Translations under genes and position numbers: made by a program
NCBI GenBank assembly: GCA_027604505.1
Contig: JADIIX010000243.1
Span: 1-21,488, forward strand
DNA: 21,488 nucleotides
Direction: 5' to 3'
DNA from: Gonapodya sp. JEL0774
Taxonomy: Eukaryota; Monoblepharomycota; Monoblepharidomycetes; Monoblepharidales; Gonapodyaceae
Shown here: piece by piece, positions 1 to 11,200 of the stretch
How the letters are laid out: each line of letters begins with the position of its first letter
Numbering within the stretch: position 1 is the first letter of the stretch
Notes under the pieces: generated by a model
Database searches by the model: none
The model's input: only the letters and a program-made list of their open reading frames with translations
Told to the model about the DNA's origin: nothing

Positions 1-244
1 GCTGCTTATATGTGAAATCTGCTGAGTTCTGCTGTGGCCTGCTGACTCATCATGATTACGAAACACACCCCATTTTAAGAAGGCTCCCAAATGTCCCATA
101 GACCAAGTCTGCGCCATATACAAATAATTATGGCATTACGTCCAACGCCATCGGAACTTGACAATGACTCATCCCAACGCTTGCCCAAATTACCTCTTGA
201 GTCCAAATCCCAACATAAAAATAATCATGTCACCAATGGTAGAT
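1..244. other. Region without a recognisable gene
   Basis: I see no convincing coding sequence here. An 80-codon plus-strand open frame starting at 91 has no family resemblance and lies opposite the decayed tail of the Harbinger relic. The stretch is probably the eroded end of that element or its flank. I could not identify terminal inverted repeats. Confidence 0.5.
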
Positions 245-1014
245 CACCCAAGGCTTCACAAAAGGTTCCCACGTCCATCAGGCACATGGAGTCCACCACA
301 CTGAAGGGTGTCGCAAGAACTGCACTGTTGTGAGCCCTCATACCCCACATAAACATAAACAAATTGTCCATCCAGATCCACAATCACAAGTACATTCTGC
401 TAAACAAAACCCTTACGATTCCGAAAGGGAACCTGAGCATCCCCTACAGGAATGCTTGCCTTGATGTGTGTACTGTCAGCAGCACCAAGGCACCCATCAA
501 AATAGGGGTAGAAAGAAGGGTTCCCTGTGATCTGTTCTGACTGCACAATGTTTGCCGTGAGGAGTACAATATAACCCGGGGCAAGAGCAGCGGCAGGTGC
601 TTGAGCTGCTCGGACATAGGCTGTTACATTGGACAGGGAGTGCTGAAAGCGAGTCTGTATAGCCTGCATGGACACTCCTTGTCCCAGATACATCGTCAGC
701 ATTGCCATCTGCTGCTCTACGCTGACCTCCGCTGTGTCAATCAGTCCCTGCCGCAAGCAAATCTTGCGGCAGAGGTTTAGGAAGACTGTTTGCGGCATCC
801 TCAGATTGTCCAGGACCATATCATCATGGCCACGCAGAACCTCCTGAGTGCAGGCCTCGCCCTGAAGTGCGCTATCGGTCATTGGGCGCGGTACTTGGTG
901 AGGATCGGGAATCAAAAAAGAGGCAGAATTGGCAACGACCACGATGAAGGCCGCACCAGTTGCCGCAACCATCTGAGTCTTCCTTTCCACCTGGTTGTTT
1001 GATTCCACGTCCAT
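245..1014 (-). mobile_element. PIF/Harbinger DDE transposase relic, broken
   Basis: An open frame of 204 codons (1014 to 400) carries Harbinger transposase hallmarks. These are an N-terminal LRM-x-VFLNLC segment, a helical region with VSVEQQMA and TRFQHS, then NPSFYPYFDGCLGAAD-S-THI followed by FRNRKGF. The D of GAADSTHI would be the first catalytic Asp. The frame hits a TAG directly after RNRKGFV, but the same frame continues as QNVLVIVDLDG and VYVGYEGS, which is the normal next block of the family. A frameshift then leads to AHNSAVL, where the family usually has a second Asp (D to N here), and a further shift gives HVPDG. So this is a dead copy with at least one nonsense and two frame changes. 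Fungal Harbinger families look similar. I did not find terminal inverted repeats or the expected 3-bp target duplication. Confidence 0.85.
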
Positions 1015-1137
1015 GTTTTCTGCAATGTGAGAGATGCAGGGTTTCTCTAGGGATTATGGGCGGCATGTTTGGCACTTGCTTGCCCAGAAACTAGTAATTA
1101 CGAGGAACTCACACAGGCACCGCCAATAAGGAATACT

Positions 1138-1779
1138 TCACATACTACTTTTTAAAATTACAGATGCCGTACAGGCCCTTAAAGCAGTAGTCTTTGAGAC
1201 AATGGAAATAGGCATGTCGTACAAATGCTGGCCACAAGACATTCCTCTGCACAGTTCATGTCCATTGCTGTCAAAGAAAACACATTCATTTGTGGAATCA
1301 GGAAAAGTTGCAGTTATGCCAAGTTTCTGCAAAGACTTTGTAGACAGCAAAGTTGATCTAGCTTTAGGATCAAGAATGACATTGGGAATATCCCAATCAG
1401 AATAAGAATCAGTGCTGTGAAATCTCAATGTTAAAGTTCCCCTTCCAAGTGCCTTTGAGGTCTGACCCTCTGCAGCCATCCTAATAGTAATAGGTTCTGA
1501 GACAAAATCCTTGAGAGCAGAATGCTCAGAGGTAATGCAATCAGTTGCACCAGAATCAACTAAAACTCTGCCAGATCTGCTGGCTGTTGCAGAAAAAGCA
1601 TGAGCATTCAGAGCCATTGGCTCACCATTTGGATCAAGTGTAGAAACATAAGCAAGGAACCCAGCTGGGCTCTTCTCTGCATCAAAATTCTGCAAAGTTT
1701 GAAAGCTAGAGGATTGATTGTCCCCTCCCCGACAGACCCACAAGCAAAAGTCTAAGGGGAGTTGAGGCCCCCCCATTAG
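1138..1779 (-). mobile_element. Ty1/Copia protease fragment with Gag tail
   Basis: This is the second part of an uninterrupted 256-codon frame (1908 to 1138). It contains the retropepsin signature VDSGATDCITS, with the catalytic Asp near position 1557. The usual Copia flank follows: a VILDPKARSTLLSTKSL segment, matching the family's 'VLYVPxLxxNLLSVxxL', then FFDSNGHEL and QHLYDMPI. The expected GAG-pre-integrase and integrase do not follow downstream; the frame stops at 1138 in unrelated sequence. Upstream, in the same frame, sits a reverse-transcriptase remnant, which is the wrong order for a Copia polyprotein (Gag-PR-INT-RT-RH). The protease piece therefore belongs to a different insertion or was moved by rearrangement. 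Residues between the two parts (about 1690-1779, LMGGPQLPLDF region) match nothing I recognise. Confidence 0.8.
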
Positions 1780-2972
1780 GAGGGACTTCTGAAGCCTGCA
1801 TACAAAACCAGGTTTGCTGACAGATTCCGATAGAGTGCCATTCACAAAAGCTTCGGTAACATCAAATTGCCAACCGACAAGGTCTTTGTCAGCTGCTTGT
1901 GCCATCACATCAGGTTCAGCTTAGTGTGGCGTGTCAATATTGTCATCATCATCATCACCAAAGGTTATGTTTCTCTTTACCGGAGGTATATCATCAGTCT
2001 GCGTGATCGTTGGTTGCACATTTGTTTCCTCAGTTAGTCCCAGCCGCTTGGCATCTTTCAGAAGATGTCCAGAGTGAGGAAGATAGTATGTCCAGATAAA
2101 GGCTTCTTCTAGAAATTTGCAATCTTGTGAGTGGATGATGTTTTGAGTTTTAGGGTTGTAAAAGATGTAAACAGTTGCGTCTGTATTGTAGTCAATCATG
2201 TAGCAGACATCTGCTTGTGACCGTAATTTGTTTCAAGATCCGTCTTTGGTTAATACCAATGCACCGCATCCAAGTATTTGCAAATTCGAAAGTTTGGTCT
2301 TGTGCTGTGTTATTATTTCAATTGGGATCTGGTCATTGTGTGCTGAGGATGGGGAACAGTTACGCAAATATGCAACAGCAAGCACAAGATATCCCTATAA
2401 GCTGACAGGGAGCTGTACCATTACTAAAGTGCTGCACACATTATCCATGATTGTCCTGATGACTCTTTCAGCTTTCCCATTGCTGGAGGAGGTATGTTCA
2501 GGCGACGTTTCAGGTTCAATACCTCTTTATTTAATCCAGTTCGCCATAGCGTGATTAAGTAGGATATCTTAGGTGTTGTCACTCTCAATACCTTTAGTTT
2601 CCCAATTATATTAGCATTTGCCCTTAATAATAATATCCTGCAGGCGTTTTGTTGCTTCTAATTTTGATTTCATAGTTTGGGGAACACTGTTCCTGAAGCT
2701 TCATCCAAGATTGCTAACAATATTGATATCCACCAATTGCTGTTGTTCCAATCAGAACAGGGCCAAAAATGTCTGCGTGTAATTTGTCTCTGGGTTTCTT
2801 TGCAAGATTCCGAACAAGTTTTGTATTGGGCACTATATGTGCCTTCCGCAGGTTGCATCTGATTCAATCAAGGGATTTTCCGTTGTTGAACTTTGTTAGT
2901 TGTAACCCTTGGGTGTGCGTGAGTGTGTATAAGTCTTGGAAGTTGAGATGGCCAAGCGGAAGGTCAAACCAT
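1780..2972 (-). mobile_element. Ty1/Copia pre-integrase, integrase and RT-start relic
   Basis: Read on the minus strand, this holds Copia polyprotein blocks in native order but in broken frames. The GAG-pre-integrase motif WFDLPLGHLNFQDLYTL begins at about 2971. Integrase follows with LHADIFGPVLIGTTAIGGY (first catalytic Asp), then after a TAG and shift AILDEASGTVFPK, then RGIEPETSPEH...SNGKAERVIRT (catalytic Glu region), LPVSL and LQILGCGA. The integrase C-terminal block YNTDATVYIFYNPKTQNIIHSQD lies in an intact 92-codon frame (2199-1921). After a stop the sequence jumps to WQFDVTEAFVNGTLSE and VCRLQKSL, the start of the reverse transcriptase, with about 100 N-terminal RT residues missing near 1910. 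Several stops and frameshifts make it non-functional. The rest of RT and RNase H are absent on this strand. Confidence 0.88.
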
Positions 2973-2973
2973 C

Positions 2974-3108
2974 TGTGTCTGTAACAAAATGAAAAAGACT
3001 ACTCTTCAACCAGTTTATATTCTCACAAATCAGAACACCTCACATGTACTGACCAAGTTACTTCCAAAGCCTTCTTTTGAACGACATAGAGCAAAGAGTG
3101 GATCATGA
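2974..3108 (+). mobile_element. Ty1/Copia RNase H C-terminal fragment
   Basis: On the plus strand the frame from about 2980 to the TGA at 3106-3108 reads KMKKTTLQPVYILTNQNTSH followed by VLTKLLPKPSFERHRAKSGS. This is the standard end of the Copia RNase H domain (family pattern 'YIPTxxNxADxLTKxL' then 'FExxRxxLG'). It is followed 12 bases later by a polypurine tract, as expected in an intact 3' end. It lies back to back with the minus-strand pre-integrase fragment, which begins only a few bases away (about 2972). The two fragments therefore cannot come from one undisturbed insertion. Confidence 0.85.
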
Positions 3109-3120
3109 TATTCCTGATCA

Positions 3121-3608
3121 GGGGGAGTGTGGGTATATGTTCAGACATTGTGTACAATATGTGTACCATACATGTAAACTAGATTAGCCAGCCACACATA
3201 GATGAGTGGCGGCACATGTAATACACTAAGTTGTGCACAGACAAAGGCCATCCAGTCCTAACATCCCTAGGTGATGGAAATTGAGGACAGCAATGACAAC
3301 AACAATGAAGGAGAAGAAAATAGGTGTGCACAATGAGTCTGTCAGAGCAGCTCCAGGGTCCAGCAAATGCTGCAATGGAGCTCTAGAGGAGATCAGACTC
3401 TCTGTCCTGGACAGCACCACAAGGAATTCAAAAACTTCAGGTGGGCTTTAAGGCTTGGAAACAATCTAAATTATCTCAGAGTATTTTGCATATGTATTAT
3501 AAGCAATAAACTAGTGTTTGGAGAAATTCTCTTTGAGCACAAAAACTGTCTGCCTTGTAAGGCAGGCACTCCCACTGGAAGTTTGACTGTATATGTGTTG
3601 TGGTTACA
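3121..3608 (+). repeat. Copia polypurine tract and probable 3' LTR
   Basis: GGGGGAG at 3121-3127 is the polypurine tract. The following TGTGGGTATATGT at 3128 looks like the start of a Copia LTR (LTRs begin with TG). The start is well supported by the adjoining RNase H C-terminus. The right end is a guess: TTACA at about 3604-3608 would give a TG...CA element of about 480 bp. An AATAAA at 3505-3510 would be the LTR polyadenylation signal. A small perfect hairpin (7-bp arms, 2-base loop) lies at 3550-3565. I could not verify a 5-bp target-site duplication or find a matching 5' LTR in the window. Confidence 0.6.
3505..3510 (+). terminator. AATAAA polyadenylation signal inside putative LTR
   Basis: A perfect AATAAA hexamer lies in the right half of the probable Copia LTR on the plus strand, where the R/U5 polyadenylation signal is expected. 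It is on the opposite strand to the dynein gene and so would not serve it. Confidence 0.45.
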
Positions 3609-3626
3609 CTTTGCATCTCTTCAATT

Positions 3627-5289
3627 CTATAATGACAGTAATGCAGCAGTGCCTCTCAAGACCCAGTGCTCTGGAGGCATCTTTGTTGGAACTCTAAGAC
3701 AGGTGACGAACTCTGTTCCTTGACTGCAAGAGGATTGTCAGAACAAATAATAAATTGATTTTATGAATGCTCACCTTCCCCGTGAACTTGATTGATAGAG
3801 TGGGCACTCATATATTCCTTTTCTATTACTGAGTGATTTTTTCTCAATTGGCTTGAAGAGAATGGTGGGAAATGTATCAGTGAGCACATTCTGTATTGGG
3901 TCCTTTAGAGACATTGTTTTCCTGTCCCAACTGACAAGATGGTGAATGGTCAGATCACTCTTGATGATTAATTTGGTTTCAATATCTCACATGGCCCCTT
4001 CAAGAATGATGCTGTGAACATAGACACCGTCATTCTGGTCTGGCTGGTTCTCATCATCAGTTGAAGGGAAACTGAAGTCCCAAACTAACCCATCCACTGG
4101 TACACCACTAGATCTACTGGCTCTTTGCAGAACTGCTGTTAAGAATCCAGTAGGGAAGGTAAATGCACCAAGCCAGAATGTTTTTGGCTCCCCACTGAAA
4201 AGAGACATTGTGAATTCTATTTACCAATGGAAAGCATGGCTTTAGCTTACCTTTTCAACCACTGATCAAAAAACTCAACTCTTGCTGCCAAATCTCTCAT
4301 CCAGGCTGCGAGAGGTTTTATCACTGGAATGCCCTTGCTCCACAATGGAGGGACTTTCCCTATTTCAAGAGCCTGAGCACACTCTTCAGTCTGATTTGAC
4401 ATGAGTGCAAGCCCTTTGAGGCCCTTCTGAATGTCACCAAGAGATTCAGAAACTTTTTGCAAAAGGATATTGTATTGCTGGACTTCTTGAAAGAGGGGCA
4501 CATTGAGTGGCTCCACACTCATCTCCTCCATCTTGGCAAGAAGTGTAGATGTCTCAAGCCGCATGGGTACATGCTTGCACAGCTCTTGAGCAAGCCCACA
4601 AATTATTTCCTCCCTACTTTGTTTCTCAACTTTTGCATTTTGTGGTCTAAGAGAGACAAGGCAATTAAGGAACACATCTGTTTGCTTGATTTGTGTGGAT
4701 ATATCTGCATTGGAATGCTCTCCAAATACCTTAGCATGAATGAACATTGGTTGGGGTAAGATTTCATCAATTGCTGACGAGAAAGGGTACCTACCTCCGG
4801 GTGGTCATAATCAGGCAAAGATCTCATATACTCACGAAGGTTGGGAACAATGACTCCATCTGGCACACAATAAGAAGGTATAGAAGAAAACTGAAAGTGT
4901 TCTTGGCCCAAAGCCTCCTCTGAGAACAAGGTATTGATGTAAGCACGGAGGACCCTTCTATCCCACTCGTCTGTAACTCTTCCTCCATAATTTGCCTCTG
5001 AAATCAAGTACCTCAGGGCATCCCAAGGGACCTCTTTATACTCATTCAAAAAATTTAACAAGAGATCCTTACTGACCTCAAAATCTGAGTCAGTGAAACT
5101 ATAAGGCACATTCCATCCAAGAGTTTGGAACTTTTTTCTTTCAAGGAGCAGACTGTGAAAGTACACTAAGGAGCAGTAAAGCTTTGCATAAACTTTTTCT
5201 TGTGTACTTGCTGCAAACTCATTGTCTTGGAGATCACTGAAGAGCCTGAGGATATTTGATTTGAGACCTTGTGGAGGCTCTGTAGTGAT
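3627..5289 (-). other. Dynein C-terminal domain exons 9-13
   Basis: Five small exons encode the end of AAA6 and the C-terminal domain. Landmarks are [46 protein letters not shown] and [13 protein letters not shown]. The in-frame TGA at 3987-3989, right after LEGAM, is removed as part of an intron (donor GTGAGA at 3990, acceptor ending 3931), which restores EGAIWDRK. The last exon ends [14 protein letters not shown] and stop, the usual end of axonemal heavy chains. Confidence 0.88.
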
Positions 5290-8200
5290 CTAAAAGTAGG
5301 AAAATTAAAAGGTGTGATCAATGGTATTCTCAAATCTAAACTTTACCTTCAGTGAATTCTTTAGTATTGAAATGGGGAATCTTGGATGCGGACTACTAGA
5401 GAGCCACAACCTAAAATCTGGGTGTATTGACTTAGTTTGAAAAGATTCTACTGTCTTCTCAAGAGCAGGCATCCAGCTGATTGATAGGTGACAGTTGGCT
5501 AAGAATACCCAGTTTCCATCTCTTGCACCTTGCTCTATCATCTGTGCAGCTTTGGGAGCCTGTCCTTGTCCTAATGAAGTGAAGTGGAATTTTGGCCCTT
5601 TGCCATGCCGCTCTGCCAGTTGCTGTAATGTAGCAGTGGGGTCTACCCCAGGGGAGAGCACAAATATAAGGGGAGTGTAACAGTCAGAGTCTGCCAGCAC
5701 TTCATCAAAGTTCAGTGCTGGAGACTCTGCAAATTCACTACCAATATTTGCTGCTACAAACTTCCTCGCACAGAATATCACACGGTCTGGCCTGAGGGAC
5801 CTAACAACAAGCATTTTTTGTGCATCACTCAGCTTTCCTTCCCATTCAGCAGGCAAAGAACTGTTTTCAGGATCTGAAGAGTTATACCAAGCCCTCCACT
5901 CCCGTTCATTCTGATCAAAAGAGCTTGCAAGTGACACAAAGGATGGCAGTTTGTCAAGCTCTGTGATATTGTCCCATGCAGGCTCTGGAAGCCAGTCTTT
6001 GCAGGAATTAGTTGGTTGTGATTCCCTGTCAAGAACTTGCCCTCCAATGAGCAAAAAGTCATATTCAGCTCTGTCAAGCTTTCCTGCTGTCTCCAAAATC
6101 TTGATTGTTAACTGAAATGAGAACAGAAATCTGTGAATTTGGAATAAACTTCTTGATGCATTTCGATATATTGCATATGTATGGTAGCTGTTCAGGTATT
6201 TGAGTCTCTCCAAAATGTCTTCTGATTTTTGGCTCTTTGCAATAGACTTTTCAAACATAGTCACATACCACTCAATAGAAAACTGGTACATATTGTCAAT
6301 GGAGGCCATGTCCAGAAGCACAAAATACAAAATTGATGATCTTTGTGCACAAACACGATACGCATCTCTAGCTACATCAATTGTTTTTGCAGTTTCTTCA
6401 CTAACATGAAGTTGTTTTGAGACTTCATCAGATGTGGTTTTTGAAGTTTGTAATCTATCCACCAGTTTCTCATCATCTAACAGAGAGCCCTGGGCAGTGC
6501 TGAGTAAGTGTAAAATCTGATCTTCTAATTGCTCCAGTTTGTGTTTTGCAGCTGCAACACTTGAAACAAGTTTTGTTTTTTGCTCTTCCAAGTCTGGTCT
6601 CTCCTTCTTGAGAACAATTCCAAGTAACTGATCTTCCAGTCCTTGCTCACTCACTGCAAAATTTACCACAGCAGCCTTTGCATAAGTTTCTGGTGAATAC
6701 GATGGGTTTGACAAAGGTGTTGTCAAGTACAGCTGAAATTCTGGATTGTACTCTATCTCTTTTTCCCCCAACTTGATAACCAGCCGACTTCCTTGCTTAG
6801 TTATTGCTTTGTTCATTATTGGGCTCAGTGATGGGTCTATCTGCTCTGATAATCCCTGGATCAGGACAGGTACACCAAACTGGATTGACGACTCCAAAGT
6901 TCTCATGAAATCAGATTGTCTGGTATCAATGACTTTTATGCCCAGGCTTGCCCCCATTTTTCGTATCCAATTTGTTGCTTGTCCCTGGGGATCTATCATG
7001 AGAGGCCAACGCCTGCCCCGGGTTACAATTACAGCATTTTCAACAGAGAACTGATCTGCAGGAAGGCCTTGCACAATCCAGTCTTGAATCTCTGTTGGTT
7101 TTACCAGAAGTTTTTCAACTCGAAAGTCAGATGTAAACTGGATCTCAGCAGCTTTCATCTGAGGAATCCAAACTGACTGCAGGAGCTGCTCACGATATGT
7201 GCCAGAGAATGGTCCAGCATATGACAGGAATGCTGATGCCAACAAGGAATCACCGACCAGATGTTCTATTTGCATTTCATAAATGCCAATGGTTTGTTCC
7301 CACCTTTGTTTCTCACCAGAAAGTCCAGAGAGTAAGTTTTCAGCACGATTTAATTTCAGTGCCATAACCTCACTTTCTACTCGAAGTTTTTCCTTCAGTC
7401 CCACCTTCTCGTCATAAAGTGCTTGAAGTTCTGCTAGCTTATTTTGCACCTCTTGTAATTTTTCCTTTGCCTCTCCAAGAGACTTTTGCTTCTTTTCCAA
7501 CACTTCCTGGGCAGATCTTAACTTCTCTCGCTTAGGAGCAACTTGACGAGAGATTTGGCCATAACTTTCCATTGCCCTCACCCACAGACATAATGATTTT
7601 GCAGCACCAGATACCTTTCCCACTACCTCAGGATTAAAGCTCTCTTCTGCACAGTATGTGGATATCTTTTTGAGGATCTTGTCTGAGATATTATCTTTTT
7701 CAAAGTTCACAAGTTGTTTGATGAAATATGGGTTGCCAAGTTGTCGTTTTGCCTCATCCCAGGTTGGTTCTGATTTTTTTAGAATCATGACAGCTTCTAA
7801 GACTTTTTCCACAAGTGGTGGTGGCTTTCCATAAGATTTTATCTCTTGCAAATCCTTCTTGTTGATGGCTTCTAGAGCAACCAGTGCTGCATTGAGTGCA
7901 GGCATGGCAAGATCTAAATCAGCCTGTGCAGCCTGTGCCACTGCTCTGACCTCCTCTTCTTCCATCATTAACTTCTCTGTTCTTGCTAAAACTTGTTTGG
8001 CTTGCTCATCTGCATCTCGTTTCTGTTGAACAATCACAACCAGATAATCCTCACATTGCTTCTGGTATTGAGCAACCTGTTTTCTGGCAACTTCCAAATC
8101 TGCAGACATGCTTTTCACATTGACTTGTGTTTCATCTAATTTTTCAAGGCCATTCCTAAGCCTTAGGCAACTTTGTCCCAAGTCACTTTTTTGCTGCTTC

Positions 8201-11200
8201 AAAAGCTGTCCATAACCAGCAACAAGCTCTAAATAATTTGTTGGTGTCACATAATTCTGTCGTTTGATCTCCTGTTGCATTTTAGCAGAAGTGACAGCCA
8301 CAGATGTGTGAATGGTGCCAAAAACTTGCACAACTGATGCTCTCAAGGAGTTTGACCCAAAGTCTGTGCCATCAAGATACTTTGAGGCAACTTCCAGCAA
8401 AGCTTCCCTTGGCCAGGGTCCAAAGTAGTCAATTGTACAGCAATTAGCTAAAGATGGAAACTTCCTTAGCCTGGAACGAAAGTCTTCTCCAAATGGACTC
8501 ATGCAAAGTGCAATGTGGAGATTTGATCTTGCTCTATCTATGAACTGGTCAAACCAGCTGGCTGTTGATGCATCAGAAGCCTTTGTATCCTTTCGAGTTG
8601 CTAAGAATGCTTGTTTCAGCTCAGGGAGGTCTTCTGTAGAAAATAGGTTTGGTATCTGCCCACTGCACAGAATATTGCTTAAATCCTCCAAAAAGCTGTC
8701 TTGTGTTATTTGACTTTCTGTGACAAGAAAAACCACAGGATGGGAATCTACCCCTGTTGTTTTGTAAAGACCCTTTATGTCTTCTCGAAAGTCTGTGATT
8801 TGGTAGTGTTTTGTAATTTTGATTTGAAAGGTTTGCATACCCAGAAGATATGCAGCCAAGTGGCACAAGCTTTGTCGACCACTCCCTCCAACACCCAAAA
8901 GCAACATATTTCCTGCTTGAAGACGCAGAACTCTCGTGATTCTTGAAATATGCTCAATTGCATCTTGAAATAAAACAAGGTCAAGCTGAACATATCCAGG
9001 CTCCATGTTATAATCTTGTAGCTTAATTTCCATGAATGTTTTGTGCTTAGGTTTGTTGGAAATTTCTTCATAAACCACATTGCCACTCTCAGCTGATAGG
9101 TAATCACCAAACAATGGGAGGCCTGTGTCACCACAGAGTTCTTTTAGGGTGACATTAAACTGCTGTATTAACTTTTCTTCCAGTTTTAGAGAAAGGTGGT
9201 CTTTGTCCGACTGATCAGTCAAACGATCACCAAATACACGCATGATTTCATGCACCCAGAGCTTTGTCAAACTGATTTTGGAGTCATAGTAGTCTCTGTT
9301 TGCACGCAATAGGCCTTGGAAAACACGTGACATGTCTCTAAGGTTGAAAGTGTAGTGAGATTTTGCTGGTGTTGGCAAAAAGTGTGCAATTATTGTGTGG
9401 TACAACTCTATTGCTGCAGTTGTCATGACAGCACCAAGAGGCTTCACTGTCTCTTCAAAATCTTGAAGTTTTTGGTTAATCATTGTGCCAAAAATTCTAC
9501 TCAGAGATATCTCATTTGGAGGGACAATGTTCAGCAAGAAGAAACGACTCTGTAACCGAGAGCTGATGTTATTTCTTCCACCACCTGGAAGTCCCATGCA
9601 AGCTACAGGAAGCAAATCATTCACAAACTTTGTAGACTGCTTTGCTCTGTCATACCAAAAACCGTAGTCCATCCAGTGGCGAAGGAGTTCCAGGGGTGAC
9701 TGTGTTCCAAAGAGATCTTTAGCTGGCATACTCAAGTCATCAATGAATACAACAAGCTGCTTTCCTCCAGTGGGTGTGAAAATGTTTTTAGTTCGCTTCT
9801 CAAGTTGACCTTCAATAATGGACTGAAAGTATGACGATGAGGTGTTTGATGAAAGACTTAGGGACAAAATTCGATTGTTATCCCCAGAAGATGCCAGGAC
9901 AGATTGCATAAGTGATGTTTTCCCAGATCCAACTTCACCAACAAGAAGAAATTGCTTGTTTTTGTCAATCAGTGCCTTAGCAACAAATGAGTTTCTCACA
10001 GTATCAATGGTTGGTATGAATACTTTATGGAAGGGGAATAAAGGATTGTATCGCCAGTTTGACGCAATTTTTTCCTCCCATGGAACCCAAGACTTTGATT
10101 TCTTGTCTACAGCATACTCAAAAATGGTATCCTTGCTTGGAAACTGTCCCTCAGTCTCCCGTACAAACATGTCAAACTTTCTCCTATTTGAAGGTGAAAG
10201 TGGGCCCCCAAAGGCCCAAATCAAGGAAAACAAGAACCACAATTCTATCATTTTTGTACATGACTCCTTATCTGTTGGATCGACCCCATTATCAATTGTT
10301 GCAAGAGCATCAAATAAACTGCACAGTGATTGAACTCCTCTTAGGTCTGTGACCAGTATTGGCTCATCAGTGACACTATGACAGAACTGCAATGTGTGTT
10401 GAATGTATTTTTCTGTCAAAATTTCCAAAACCTCTGTCACTGTTTTGTCGTCATGCTGCTTAAGCCAAGATGCCACATATGGTCTCCACCCAAGGTCTTG
10501 ACTGTCTAAGTAAATCATACCACAGCGACTGACTGTTGCTGGTGATGCAGCAGAAAGACTTTCTACCTCAAACAAAAGAGATACTTGTGCAGGGAGTGTT
10601 ATGCGCTCTCCGTTAATCAAAGTAAGCACTTTGTTATCATCAAGTACACTATTCATGGATTCTATCCAGAGAGTGTCCACAGGGCCATCAAGAAGAATCC
10701 ACTTGAGTTCTTGCTTCTCATCTGTACAGGCTGTTCTCATGACACTGGAAAGCACTCCATCTGTCCACTCACTAGTTGAGAGGTTAAACTCTCCAAACAA
10801 TTCAGCGAGAGAAAGGGATTTTGCATTGATTGCAAAGGACTTGACTCCCTGGAAGACTCCAGGTTGGAGTTTTGCAAGTGTTTGGAGTGCTGCTTGCAAT
10901 GTGTTCCAGACAACAGACTTTCCAGAACCTGTTGGTCCAACTATCATAACACCATGGCGCATTAATTTAGTCTCAAAGAGTTGGATTATCTTGGTAATCT
11001 GGGTGTCTAGTATTTGCAGGTTTGAGATAGTCATATGTTGCTTGATGGTTTGTTGCAGTTCTTCATGAGCAGAACCACCATACTCAACTCCTGGAAAGAG
11101 GTCTCCAAGAATGGCCATAAACAATGGCACATCTCTTGCTGTGAGCTTAGGAATGTTCATGTCCCTGAGAGACCAGAAGACCACTACCTCATCTGACAAA

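Noticed and set aside
2228-2554. 108-codon plus-strand open frame
   Set aside because: It is the antisense of the Copia integrase relic, whose minus-strand frames match the family.
3226-3420. 64-codon minus-strand frame with a hydrophobic stretch
   Set aside because: It lies in the putative LTR, has no homologue I recognise and no start context of note.
3367-3723. 118-codon plus-strand open frame
   Set aside because: It spans the putative LTR and runs antisense through the last dynein exon; no family resemblance.
3987-3989. In-frame TGA after LEGAM in the dynein, which could suggest a truncated gene or pseudogene
   Set aside because: It lies inside a 60-nt intron (3931-3990) with a GTGAGA donor and TGTCAG acceptor. 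Splicing restores EGAIWDRK and two more exons to the family C-terminus.
9842-10333. 163-codon plus-strand open frame
   Set aside because: Antisense shadow of the AAA3 region of the dynein; the sense strand carries all conserved motifs.
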